From: Lachnospiraceae bacterium
GTDB lineage: Bacteria > Bacillota > Clostridia > Lachnospirales > Lachnospiraceae
DNA length: 58,765 nucleotides
NCBI GenBank assembly: GCA_022652545.1
Contig: JALCRM010000013.1
Coordinates: 1-58,765, forward strand
Reading direction: 5' to 3'
Each line of letters opens with the position of its first letter. The first letter of the stretch is position 1. Below the pieces are notes generated by a model. It ran no database searches and was not told the origin of the DNA. It saw nothing but the letters and a program-made list of their open reading frames with translations. Position numbers and translations under genes: made by a program. Below, one piece after another: positions 28,634 through 37,585 of the stretch.

Positions 28634-29609
28634 GAGCCTCCTGTCCTTCAGAAAAAACTGCCCCCGCGTACGATGCCATGGGAACATCGGCGGCAGTCTC
28701 CTTCTCCTCCAGTATCTCCAGCAGGATCTTCCCGATTTCAGGATCGAACTGTTTTCCCCGGCCGTTCCTGATCTCCTTTCGGGCGTAGTCTTCGTTCTGT
28801 GCCGTACGGTAGGACCGGCTCGTTGTCATCGCATCGTAGGCGTCGGCAACTCCGATGATCCTGGAAACCAGCGGGATCCCGATCTTTCCGACGTCGTGCA
28901 TAAGGGCAGCATAATAAATGTTCTGGATCTCCGCCTCATCCAGCCCCATGCGCTCGGCTATTTCCCTGGAATAATTCGCGACACGGCTGGAATGTCCGCT
29001 TGTATACGGGTCCTTCGCCTCAATGGCACCGGTGAGAGCCAGCATCGTCTGTTCGGTCAACTGATGGATCTCTTCATTTTTCTTGGTCAGGGCAAGGACA
29101 AGATCTCCGGAATCCAGAAGGGTATAAAGCATCAGAATACAGCAGATACTGTGAATAAACAGATCAAAATTTTTTACAGGGAATTTTGTCTGGACAAGCA
29201 TCCCCGTCATGGAAAGCATCGCAAGCGTAAATACCGCAGCCGTGACTCCCCGTGACATGTTTTTACGGTTGATCAGGAGGACGGCTGCGCCGAAACTGTA
29301 AAAGTAAACTGCAAAAATATAGAAAGTAAAATTGAGAGGGCCGAGATGCAGGGAAAGGTTTTCATCAAAGTAGAAAATAATGTGCCGGAAGAAATTGACT
29401 GCGACTTCGAGCATGGCGGCAGCCATTACCGGATCCAGCAATGCACGAAGCAGCCGATAATGTCGGTCATGTACAAAAACCGCCATGTAGATAACAATAC
29501 AATATGCCAGGAACAGTTTGACGATAACGCCCATTGACCTGACAAAGAAGAGATAATCGACACTCTGCGGAATGTACGACGGGATCGGTTTATCTGTAAA
29601 TGAGATCAT
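28623..29609 (-). CDS. HD-GYP-type protein with catalytic core deleted
   Basis: 328 residues. Membrane helices fill residues 1-180. An HD domain then starts normally (AKDPYTSGHSSRVANYSREIAERMG...LMHDVGKIGIP) but jumps straight to LVSRIIGVADAYDAMTTSRSYR. In ordinary HD-GYP proteins about 60 residues carrying the remaining metal-binding His residues and the GYP loop lie between these blocks. The reading frame stays open across the gap (28872-28877). Cyclic di-GMP hydrolysis is therefore unlikely; a sensory or structural role remains possible. It heads the unit with prepilin and diguanylate cyclase. Confidence 0.85.
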   Translation of the reverse strand: MISFTDKPIPSYIPQSVDYLFFVRSMGVIVKLFLAYCIVIYMAVFVHDRHYRLLRALLDPVMAAAMLEVAVNFFRHIIFYFDENLSLHLGPLNFTFYIFAVYFYSFGAAVLLINRKNMSRGVTAAVFTLAMLSMTGMLVQTKFPVKNFDLFIHSICCILMLYTLLDSGDLVLALTKKNEEIHQLTEQTMLALTGAIEAKDPYTSGHSSRVANYSREIAERMGLDEAEIQNIYYAALMHDVGKIGIPLVSRIIGVADAYDAMTTSRSYRTAQNEDYARKEIRNGRGKQFDPEIGKILLEILEEKETAADVPMASYAGAVFSEGQEAHEK

Positions 29610-29841
29610 CCTTTGTCCTTCCGGAAACGGCTTTTTACAGACAGCCGCTTTCCCAAAGTCCCCGTATATATGCACATACTATTCTGCATGCCACACGGCT
29701 GTAAATAGGATTCCCTGCATTTTTCAATAAACATTCACCCATTATTTTAATATCTGATGACTTGAAAAATATCCTCCTTTCCTGCGGCTGCACGCCTGCA
29801 GCAGGCTCATGGGAATGACTTGATAAGGATCTTCAGATTTA

Positions 29842-29873
29842 CCTCCATGAAGAGGATCTTCAGATCCTCCGAA
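29842..29873 (-). repeat. 32-base repeat, copy B (downstream of acyltransferase gene)
   Basis: It matches the block at 13537-13568 at 27 of 32 positions in the same orientation. It contains the self-complementary GAGGATCT GA AGATCCTC. Here it lies just after the phosphate acyltransferase stop and is followed by a second ATCTGAAGATCCT. It could act as a 3' hairpin. Confidence 0.55.
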
Positions 29874-29892
29874 ATGAACATCAGCGGCACTT

Positions 29893-30825
29893 TCAAACTT
29901 TTGTCTGCTGTTTTTTCAGATGCTCCGCCACTATGGCAGCCAAAGCGATCGAATTGACCTTCGACTCTTTTGTATCCGACCGGGATGTCAGTACGACGGG
30001 CGCTTTGGTACCCATCAGAATGCCGCCGTTCTTACCATTCGGATAGCGCACAAAGATCTTGTAAACAAGATTTCCTGCATGAATATCCGGAAACAGCAGA
30101 ATATCCGCATCGCCGACGATCCTGCGCTGTGCAGCTCCTTCCTTATGTTCGGCAGCTGTCGGATCGATGGCGAGATCCATTGAGAGCGGTCCGTCCACAA
30201 TGCAGTCCCTGATGCGGCCTTCGAGGTTCCACTGCGTCAGCTGCGCCGCTTCGACGGTAGCCGGCATTTTTTCATTCACTACCTCAACTGCCGCCAGCGG
30301 GGCCACCTTCGGCCTCTGTACACCGCAGGCACGGGCCACCTGAACGGTATAATTGATGATCTGTTCCTTCTGTTCCAGCGTAGGATAGGGAAGGAACGCG
30401 ACATCCGTCAGAAACAGCAGGCGGCTGATAATCGGGATTTCAAAAACAGCCACATGCGAAAGCGTCGAGCCGGTACGCAGTCCCACTTCCTTATCCAGAA
30501 CACTGCGCAGGAACATCTTTGTCGGCAGTGCTCCTTTCATATACATGTCGGCGTCCCCATCGTGTACAAGCCTGACAGCCTGTTTTGCCGCCTCTTCCTC
30601 CCCGATGACGTTGATGATCTGCATGTCACTGACGTCCACGCCTGTGGAGGCTGCGATGTCGCGTATCTTTTCCGCGTCACCTACGAGTATGGGGTCCGCG
30701 ATCCCTTTGTCCTGTGCTTCCGAAACGGCCTCCAGAACGTTCGTATCCTGCGCCACTGCCACGGACAGAACCTTTTTCGGGCACATTTTCACCTGCTTCA
30801 GCAACTCTTCAAACGATGCACTCAT
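29893..30825 (-). CDS. Phosphate butyryl/acetyltransferase-family enzyme
   Basis: 310 residues, PTA/PTB family (residues around GDADMYMKGALPT, SHVAVFEIP and GDADILLFPDIHAGN). It converts an acyl-CoA plus phosphate to acyl phosphate, the step before substrate-level ATP formation. The length fits Ptb rather than Pta. GGGGG lies upstream of the ATG at 30825. It is the last gene of the sugar operon, where the LsrF-type thiolase would supply acyl-CoA. No acyl kinase gene is adjacent. Confidence 0.85.
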   Translation of the reverse strand: MSASFEELLKQVKMCPKKVLSVAVAQDTNVLEAVSEAQDKGIADPILVGDAEKIRDIAASTGVDVSDMQIINVIGEEEAAKQAVRLVHDGDADMYMKGALPTKMFLRSVLDKEVGLRTGSTLSHVAVFEIPIISRLLFLTDVAFLPYPTLEQKEQIINYTVQVARACGVQRPKVAPLAAVEVVNEKMPATVEAAQLTQWNLEGRIRDCIVDGPLSMDLAIDPTAAEHKEGAAQRRIVGDADILLFPDIHAGNLVYKIFVRYPNGKNGGILMGTKAPVVLTSRSDTKESKVNSIALAAIVAEHLKKQQTKV

Positions 30826-30919
30826 AATACTATCCCCCTTCATCAATAAAGTTTACATTTCGTCTCGTCTGTGCCCCGGATCGGGGACAGGCATTTACAG
30901 AGATCCGGCTCCCGATGTG

Positions 30920-31690
30920 TCATACAAGCGTGTAGCCGCCGTCCACGATCAGCTCGGAACCGGTCGCATATTCGGATGCATCCGACGCAAAATACACATA
31001 AGCGCCGATCAGATCGGGCGGAAATCCAAGGCGGCTGCCTTCCGGCATCATGCCCTGCCAGACCGGCAGCATGTCTGACATGGAGCTTACAAGATCGGTC
31101 TGCATATAACCCGGGCTGACACAGTTGACGCGAATGCCGTATTTCGCCCATTCTGCTGCCAGCGATTTCGTAAGCTGGACCACGCCCGCTTTCGCCGCGC
31201 AGTAATTGGCGATCGTCTGCGGCCGGTTCACAACGTGCGCAGACATGGAAGCCGTGCTGATGATGCTTCCCCTGCTGCCGTTTCTGACCATCAGCCTCGC
31301 TGCTGCCTGCGCCGTGAAAAATACGCCGTTCAGATCAACGTCAATGACCGACCTGAAGGCGTCGGGAGAGATATCCAGTGCCGCTTCCCCGGTAAAGATT
31401 CCGGCATTGTTTACGGCAAAATCAATACTTCCATAATCCTTCTCGTAGTCCGCTATCATTGCGCTGACACTGTCGGGATCGGCTACGTTGCACTGGTAGG
31501 CAATGACCTTTGACCTGCCGTTGGAAAGCTCTTCCGCTGCCTTTTCCGCAGTGTCCAGATGTGAACCGAGGATCGCAACGTCAGCTCCCAGGTCAATAAA
31601 GGCCTTCGCGATCGTTTTACCGATGCCCCGTGAACTCCCGGTGATAAACCCTTTTTTTCCTTCCAGGCTGAACATGTTTTTGGTTTCCAT
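30920..31690 (-). CDS. SDR-family NAD(P)-dependent dehydrogenase (polyol/ketose type)
   Basis: 256 residues, classical short-chain dehydrogenase. Cofactor loop TGSSRGIG, NNAG motif, catalytic Ser in STASMS, YCAAK (Tyr and Lys) and a C-terminal GSELIVDGGYTLV are all intact. Closest in style to sorbose/mannitol/gluconate-type reductases, so interconversion of a sugar alcohol and ketose is likely. It sits between the FGGY kinase and the acyltransferase in the operon. Confidence 0.88.
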   Translation of the reverse strand: METKNMFSLEGKKGFITGSSRGIGKTIAKAFIDLGADVAILGSHLDTAEKAAEELSNGRSKVIAYQCNVADPDSVSAMIADYEKDYGSIDFAVNNAGIFTGEAALDISPDAFRSVIDVDLNGVFFTAQAAARLMVRNGSRGSIISTASMSAHVVNRPQTIANYCAAKAGVVQLTKSLAAEWAKYGIRVNCVSPGYMQTDLVSSMSDMLPVWQGMMPEGSRLGFPPDLIGAYVYFASDASEYATGSELIVDGGYTLV

Positions 31691-31708
31691 ATGCTCCCCT
31701 TCACAAGG

Positions 31709-33235
31709 TCATTTCATTTCCGCCATCAGTTCGGCAACAACGCACTGATTTTCTGCGATCTTTTGAAAAACAGGCAGAATTTTCTCATACTGTGCGTTGT
31801 CTCCGGGTATTGGTTTCAGATACGACTTCACGGCACAGATGTCCCGAAGTCTGTCAAAGTCGTCCCACAGCCCTACGCCGACTGCGCCCAGCGCCGCCGC
31901 CCCCAGAGCACCGGCATCCTGTCCCACTGCGATCTGCGTAATGTTTTTATTGTAGATACTGGCAAACAGCTGCCTCCAGAAAGCGCTTTTTCCACCGCCG
32001 CCGACGATCAGCATGTCGTCCCTGAAATCGACCTGCCTGCTCAGTACGTCCATCGCAAGCCGCAGGTTCATGCAGATGCCTTCCAGAACGGCCCGTATCA
32101 TGTCCGCCCTTGTGTGCCGCAGATCAAGCCCCACGAATGCACCCCGGAGATCCGGATTTTTGTCCAGGCTGGATCCGCCCGCGAGGGAAGGATTGAACAA
32201 TATGCCGTTCGCGCCGACGGGAGATTCGGCTGCCAGCCGGGTCATGGCATCATAAGCATTGATGCCGTGCTTTTTCTGCTCCGCAACAAGATCCTGGCAC
32301 ATGACATCCCGCAGCCACGCAAATGCACTTCCGGCCGAATATATGGCCGTTGCCGACACATACATATCGGGAACGCAATGTGCAAAAACATAAGGCCGAC
32401 AGCTGCTTTCCACGATCGGTTCCGCACTGGATGCCGCCACCCAGGCGGACGTGCCCAGTGATGTATAAGCTTCTCCTTCGCCAAAGCACCCCGCGCCCAG
32501 CGCCATGCAGCTGTTGTCGACACCGCCGCAGACGACCGGCGTACCTTCCAGAAGACCGGTCAGCGCCGCAGCTTCCCTGCTGACCTTGCCCACGATCGCG
32601 GTAGACGCCGCGGGCACAGCCAGTTTTGTCTTCTCTATCCCGGAAGCTTCTATATAATCCTCTTTGTACTTCCATTGCCGCAGATCAAAGACCCCGCTTC
32701 CGGACGCATAGGAATAGTCGGTTGCGATCCGGCCGGTCAGCTTATAGTTGAGATAATCCTTGGTGCCGACAAATTTCTCGGTCCTGGCGTAGATCTCCGA
32801 CTCATGCTGCTTGAGCCACATCATCTTGAAGATGGAATACAGCGGTGCGTGAAAACCGTTCCCCGTTGTCAGGTACCACTCCTCTTCCCCGATGCGCCGG
32901 AAAAAGATCTGTGCCTCTTTCTCTGCCCGGCTGTCTGACCAGATCGGCACCCGGTCGCTCAGCAGTCCGTCCTTCCCGACAGGGACGACCCCCAGACTGT
33001 GCCCCGACATGGAAATACAGGCGATATCGGATGCGTGTATCCTGCCGGCCAGCAGTTCCTTCGTGCTGTCCATAAGGATCTGCCACCAGTCATTCGGCGC
33101 CTGTTCCCGAAAACCGGTCCCGGGATAATATGTATCGCATGGCCTGAAAGTACCTGCTCTTGCCTTTCCGTCCTCGTCAAACAGCGATGCCTTCAGACCG
33201 CCTGTGCCCAGATCGTAAGCCAAAATATAGTTCAC
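31709..33235 (-). CDS. FGGY-family carbohydrate kinase (xylulokinase-like)
   Basis: 508 residues. The N-terminal phosphate loop is AYDLGTGGLKASLFDEDG. Substrate-contact region CGGVDNSCMALGAG and the C-terminal GGGGKSAFWRQLFASI with GQDAGALGAAALGAVG are typical of FGGY kinases. It would phosphorylate the imported ketose or polyol. It is closer in style to xylulokinase than to LsrK. Operon neighbours are deoC upstream and the SDR gene downstream. Confidence 0.88.
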   Translation of the reverse strand: MNYILAYDLGTGGLKASLFDEDGKARAGTFRPCDTYYPGTGFREQAPNDWWQILMDSTKELLAGRIHASDIACISMSGHSLGVVPVGKDGLLSDRVPIWSDSRAEKEAQIFFRRIGEEEWYLTTGNGFHAPLYSIFKMMWLKQHESEIYARTEKFVGTKDYLNYKLTGRIATDYSYASGSGVFDLRQWKYKEDYIEASGIEKTKLAVPAASTAIVGKVSREAAALTGLLEGTPVVCGGVDNSCMALGAGCFGEGEAYTSLGTSAWVAASSAEPIVESSCRPYVFAHCVPDMYVSATAIYSAGSAFAWLRDVMCQDLVAEQKKHGINAYDAMTRLAAESPVGANGILFNPSLAGGSSLDKNPDLRGAFVGLDLRHTRADMIRAVLEGICMNLRLAMDVLSRQVDFRDDMLIVGGGGKSAFWRQLFASIYNKNITQIAVGQDAGALGAAALGAVGVGLWDDFDRLRDICAVKSYLKPIPGDNAQYEKILPVFQKIAENQCVVAELMAEMK

Positions 33236-33244
33236 AATGCGCTC

Positions 33245-33964
33245 CTACGGCTTCTCGCATGCCCCGGCTTTCTGCATGGCTTTGGCTTCTTCCATGATTT
33301 TGACTGCACTGTTAAGTCCTATGCCGAAGCGCGAACATCCGGCCTCGGCCATTTCCAGCAGCACTGACAGTTCTCTGACGCCGCCCGCTGCTTTGATGCG
33401 CGCTGCATCTCCGATCTCGCTTTTGATGATCCTGATGGTCCCGACCGTAGTCGGTTTGTCTGCCCAACCGGTGCCGGTCTTAACAAACGCAACACCGGCC
33501 TCGACCGCCAGCCTGCTGGCAATGCGGATCTCATCGTCTGTCAGATAGGCTATTTCCAGAATCGACTTTACCGGCACGCCGCAGACATCCACAACAGCTT
33601 TGATGTCGTCCCTGACTCTGTCGTACTTACCGGATTTCAGCGCGCCGATGTTAATGACCATGTCGATCTCGTTGACGCCGAGCGACAGCAGCTGTCTGGC
33701 TTCCGCAACTTTTATTTCGGTCGTATCTGCACCGGAGGGAAAGCCGACAACACCGCCTGTCATGATGTCGTCTCTGTCCTTCAGAAGCCCGACCAGTTCT
33801 CCGGTAAAGCAGGGCAGGGCAAAAGCGCAGATAAAGCTGTATTTCTTTGCCGCTTCCGCCACTTTTCCGACCTCATTCAGGGTCGAATCTGCCCTGACCG
33901 CACTGACATCGATCATTTTTGCGATGCTTTGCGGCGTAAATGTATTCAACATTGTATTGTCCAT
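33245..33964 (-). CDS. deoC: Deoxyribose-phosphate aldolase family
   Basis: 239 residues. Schiff-base K162 (FVKTGTGW), D101 (NEIDMVINIG) and K191 (IKAAGGVR) match the DeoC catalytic set. It cleaves 2-deoxyribose 5-phosphate to glyceraldehyde 3-phosphate and acetaldehyde, though within this operon the true substrate may be another phosphorylated deoxy or branched sugar. It follows the second permease gene by 25 bases. Confidence 0.9.
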   Translation of the reverse strand: MDNTMLNTFTPQSIAKMIDVSAVRADSTLNEVGKVAEAAKKYSFICAFALPCFTGELVGLLKDRDDIMTGGVVGFPSGADTTEIKVAEARQLLSLGVNEIDMVINIGALKSGKYDRVRDDIKAVVDVCGVPVKSILEIAYLTDDEIRIASRLAVEAGVAFVKTGTGWADKPTTVGTIRIIKSEIGDAARIKAAGGVRELSVLLEMAEAGCSRFGIGLNSAVKIMEEAKAMQKAGACEKP

Positions 33965-33989
33965 AGCGGTATCTCTCTGTTCTCCTCTG

Positions 33990-34994
33990 TTAAGGTTTGG
34001 CTGCAGCCGGCGCAGATTTTGCCTGTACCGTGCTCATCGGAGTCTTCAGCATCGACTGGGTCCGCAGAGAATCGACATACATGGCAATGAAAATGATGAT
34101 GCCGCGTACAAACGGGATCGCGTAGATCGATACACCCATGTTTGACATGCCCGAAGAAATGAACAGCAGGATGAGCGCACCAAGGACACTGCCCGGATAA
34201 ATGCTTCCGCGGCCGCCGAGAAGACTTGTCCCGCCGAGAACAGCAGCCGCAATGGCCAGAAATTCGTAGGAATTCAGGCCGGTCGTAACGACCGAGCCAA
34301 GCGTAACGATCCAGAAGCAGCCGGCGATCCCGCAGACACCGCCGCAGGTCATCAGCGCCGCGGTTTTGATCCTGTCCGTATTGATACCTATCCTCCTGGC
34401 GACCTTTTCATCGCACCCTACAGCCAGCAGCTTACTTCCGAACGGTGTATGCCGCAGTACAAAGGTGCACACGATGATCACGGCGATCAGGCCGAACATC
34501 AGCATGGGCATACCGCCCAGCGCTGCTACCCTGGCTTTCCGCATTGCGGAAACATGGTCGCCGAGCGTGACAGTCTTGTCATCCGTAAAGATCCTTGCAA
34601 TAGCCCTGATGATCAGCATCATGCCGAGGGATACCAGCATGGGATTCATTTTGAATTTCACGATAAACAGGGAATTCACCCAGCCAATGAAAACGCCCAG
34701 CGCAATGCCGCATAAAAAGGCAAGCGCCACAGGCATATCCAGTCTGTTCATCAGGAGGCCGGCCGCGACGCCGGCCGCATAGCCGATGGCGCCGACCGAA
34801 AGGTCGATGACACCTACCAGAAGGGCAAAGGTAACGCCGCACGTAATGATGATCAGAGGCGAACCGTTGTTGATCGTGGCATAGATGCTTTTCAGCGTCA
34901 GGAAATTGTTCCCGCCTATGGCAAACACGATCAGGATAATTGCCAGCACTATATAGTTCGAATAGCTCAGGATATCAATTTTCTTAGTCCGCAT
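33990..34994 (-). CDS. Ribose-type ABC transporter permease (second)
   Basis: 334 residues, about ten membrane helices, BPD_transp_2 family (NGSPLIIITCGVTFALLVGVIDLSVGA; LGGTSLLGGRGSIYPGSVLGA). The ATG at 34994 is inside the ATPase gene end (11-base overlap) and has AGGAGG six bases before it. It forms the channel with the permease at 36519. Two different permeases, as in Lsr, suggest a heterodimer. Confidence 0.9.
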   Translation of the reverse strand: MRTKKIDILSYSNYIVLAIILIVFAIGGNNFLTLKSIYATINNGSPLIIITCGVTFALLVGVIDLSVGAIGYAAGVAAGLLMNRLDMPVALAFLCGIALGVFIGWVNSLFIVKFKMNPMLVSLGMMLIIRAIARIFTDDKTVTLGDHVSAMRKARVAALGGMPMLMFGLIAVIIVCTFVLRHTPFGSKLLAVGCDEKVARRIGINTDRIKTAALMTCGGVCGIAGCFWIVTLGSVVTTGLNSYEFLAIAAAVLGGTSLLGGRGSIYPGSVLGALILLFISSGMSNMGVSIYAIPFVRGIIIFIAMYVDSLRTQSMLKTPMSTVQAKSAPAAAKP

Positions 34995-36513
34995 GCTTCT
35001 CCTCCTGACTGACAATGCCTTTCATCAGGCTATCCTTTGAAAAATCAGCTTTGCTCACTTCGCCGACGAGTCTTCCCTCATAAACCACGATGATCCTGTC
35101 GCAAAGGCTCATTATTTCTTCAAGTTCGGATGAAATGATCACGAAGGACATCCCTTTTTCGGATTTTTCAAAAATAAGATTCTGGATCTCGGCCTTTGCG
35201 CCGATGTCGACGCCCTTTGTCGGCTCGTCCATAAACAGAATATCCGGATCTTTGAGGAACCATTTTGCAATGATCACCTTCTGCTGGTTGCCGCCGGACA
35301 GCTTGCTGACGATCATGTTCTCATCCGTTGCCTTGACATTCACCTGCTTCATCAGGGAACGTGACTCCACAGCTTCCTTTTTGGTGTTCAGGGTGCCAAG
35401 GAATTTCGAAGCGAATCTGCCGATATCCGAACTGGTAATGTTGCTCTTGATCGACATGTCCAGGAAGAGGCCGTCGTAGTGCCGCCCCTCTGTCAGATAT
35501 CCGATATGCGGGTAGAGTTTCTTCTGGCTGATCTCTTCGAGCCGGCCGTTCTCTCTGTAATAGATCCTGCCGCCCATCATTTTGTCGATCCCCAGCATGG
35601 CATTGAACAGCTCACTTCTGCCGGAACCCAGCAGCCCCCAGACACCGAGGATCTCTCCCTTATGAAGTTCAAAACTTATATCCTTCGGCAGCCTGACGCC
35701 TGAGATATGTTCGGCTTTCAGGACCACTTCGCTCTGCGCCCTGACCCCGCTGCGCGCATTGCCTTCCACCATGTGTCCGAGCATCATGCCGACCAGTTTT
35801 TCCTTGTCGATGTCACTGATCAAGGCATCGCCTGTCTTTTTGCCATCGCGGAGGACAATGACATTGTCACAGAGTGAAAAAATCTCATCCAGGAAGTGTG
35901 AAATGTAGAAGATGATGTAGCCCTGCGCTTTTAATTTATTGATGATCTCGAACAATCTTGCGATCTCATTGTCCGACAGGGAGGAAGTGGGTTCATCAAA
36001 CAGCAGGATCTGCCCGCCTTCACTCAGGGCTCTTGCGATCTGGAGCAGCTGCTTTTCGCCTACGGTCAGAGAATAGACGGGAGCATCCACATCGATATTG
36101 CTGCCCAGCGCATCCAGGTGCTTCTGCACTTCCTTTTTCATGGCTTTGCGGTCCAGGACCAGAGAGTTCTTTCCCTTGCGCCATTTGTCAAAATCAGCAG
36201 CCAGCACATTCTCATAAACGTGCATCGTGTCAAATACCTGGATCTCCTGCTGGATAAAGGCAATGCCCAGTTCCGTAGCGGCCTTCGGGTTCTCGATCAT
36301 GACCTCCCTGCCGTTGATAAGGATCTTCCCGCCTTCATCAGGCTGCAGCAGGCCGCCGAGAATGTTCATCATGGTGGATTTCCCGGCGCCGTTAACACCG
36401 ACGATGCCGCAAACCTTGCCCGGGTATGCAGAAAAAGAAACATCCGACAGCGCCTTTACTCCGGGAAAGCTTTTACTGATATTTTTGAGTTCCAGAGACT
36501 GGATTTTTTCCAT
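34984..36513 (-). CDS. Sugar ABC transporter ATPase (RbsA/MglA type, two NBDs)
   Basis: 509 residues with two ABC domains. The first has Walker A GVNGAGKST, Walker B ILLFDEPTSSLS and a variant signature region. The second has the degenerate loop GLLGSGRSEL, signature LSGGNQQK and Walker B ILFMDEPTKGVD. This is the standard layout for ribose, galactose and AI-2 importers. It lies between the two permease genes. Confidence 0.93.
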   Translation of the reverse strand: MEKIQSLELKNISKSFPGVKALSDVSFSAYPGKVCGIVGVNGAGKSTMMNILGGLLQPDEGGKILINGREVMIENPKAATELGIAFIQQEIQVFDTMHVYENVLAADFDKWRKGKNSLVLDRKAMKKEVQKHLDALGSNIDVDAPVYSLTVGEKQLLQIARALSEGGQILLFDEPTSSLSDNEIARLFEIINKLKAQGYIIFYISHFLDEIFSLCDNVIVLRDGKKTGDALISDIDKEKLVGMMLGHMVEGNARSGVRAQSEVVLKAEHISGVRLPKDISFELHKGEILGVWGLLGSGRSELFNAMLGIDKMMGGRIYYRENGRLEEISQKKLYPHIGYLTEGRHYDGLFLDMSIKSNITSSDIGRFASKFLGTLNTKKEAVESRSLMKQVNVKATDENMIVSKLSGGNQQKVIIAKWFLKDPDILFMDEPTKGVDIGAKAEIQNLIFEKSEKGMSFVIISSELEEIMSLCDRIIVVYEGRLVGEVSKADFSKDSLMKGIVSQEEKHAD

Positions 36514-36518
36514 AATGA

Positions 36519-37472
36519 TTACGCTCCCTTCTTTTCAGCAATATTGGAACGTAATGACGCTATTCCCATTGCAAATATGATGATGCTGCCCTTGATCAGG
36601 GTCGTGTAGTAATCCGATACGCCCATCAGGTTCATGACATTGCTGATGCCGCCGATCAGCAAAGCGCCAAGACAGGCCTCCCTGACTCTGCCTTTGCCGC
36701 CGTTTACGGAAACACCGCCGATAACTGCCGCACTGATAATGTCCAGGATCTGAGACTGGGGGCCCATGGACGCCCTGGCTGTGGAAATGTTTGCGGTATT
36801 GATGATGCCGGCGATCCCCGCGCAGACGCCACTGATCACGTAAGTGCTCATTATGATCAGGTCATTGTTCACGCCCGAGACTTTGGCTGCATTCTGGTTA
36901 TTTCCTATGTAATATATCTTTCTGCCGAATGAAGTCCTGTACAGGATATAATCCAGAATTGCGGCAGCCACGATCAGCATGCCGATCACGGTATATTTAT
37001 TGAAGAAGTCTGCAAATGCCGGCGGCAGGATAGGCAGGCCCCTTGCACCGCTGATCACGGTAGCCAGACCGGTTGCGACTGTCATCATGGAAAGCGTGAC
37101 TACCAGCGGGACCATCTTGAGTTTCGCAATGGCAAAGCCGTTGATCAGGCCTAAACCTGCCGAAACAAGCAGCACTACGATCGTGCCGAGCACCAGGTTC
37201 CCCGTTGTGGTCATGACATAAACACCTACCACAGCTGAAGCTGCCATGATCGAAGGACTTGAAATGTCCATTCCGCCGGTAACAAGAACAAATGTCACAC
37301 CTGACGTCATGATCGCAATAGAGGCCACCTCGGACAGCAGATTGGTGATGTTGTTGTAGCTCATGAATTCCTGCACTGTGAATGACAAAACAACAAACAT
37401 GATCACGATAACGGCAAGCATAGTCAAAGGCTGTTTGTTGTTGTGAGCAAATCGCTTTAATTTGTCCGACAC
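36519..37472 (-). CDS. Ribose-type ABC transporter permease (first)
   Basis: 317 residues, BPD_transp_2 family (GVTFVLVTGGMDISSPSIMAASAVVG; AAVIGGVSVNGGKGRVREACLGALLIGG). The start is taken as the GTG at 37472, with GGAGG ten bases upstream; no ATG suits. It follows the binding-protein gene after a 113-base spacer with a hairpin. Confidence 0.88.
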   Translation of the reverse strand: MSDKLKRFAHNNKQPLTMLAVIVIMFVVLSFTVQEFMSYNNITNLLSEVASIAIMTSGVTFVLVTGGMDISSPSIMAASAVVGVYVMTTTGNLVLGTIVVLLVSAGLGLINGFAIAKLKMVPLVVTLSMMTVATGLATVISGARGLPILPPAFADFFNKYTVIGMLIVAAAILDYILYRTSFGRKIYYIGNNQNAAKVSGVNNDLIIMSTYVISGVCAGIAGIINTANISTARASMGPQSQILDIISAAVIGGVSVNGGKGRVREACLGALLIGGISNVMNLMGVSDYYTTLIKGSIIIFAMGIASLRSNIAEKKGA

Positions 37473-37519
37473 AATTTTGTTACCTCCATTTGAATATAAC
37501 CTGTGGTTTGCCGGTTTAT

Positions 37520-37553
37520 AGCAAGAGGCAAGGTGTTTAGCCTCGCCTCTGCT
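37520..37553 (-). other. Intercistronic hairpin after the binding-protein gene
   Basis: AGCAAGAGGCAAGG and CCTCGCCTCTGCT pair nearly perfectly around a 7-base loop. No T-run follows on the minus strand. It fits a processing or mRNA-stabilising hairpin that lets the binding protein be made in excess over the permeases. Confidence 0.6.
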
Positions 37554-37585
37554 CCACATAATCGAACTTTTTGATTTTTCAGTGC

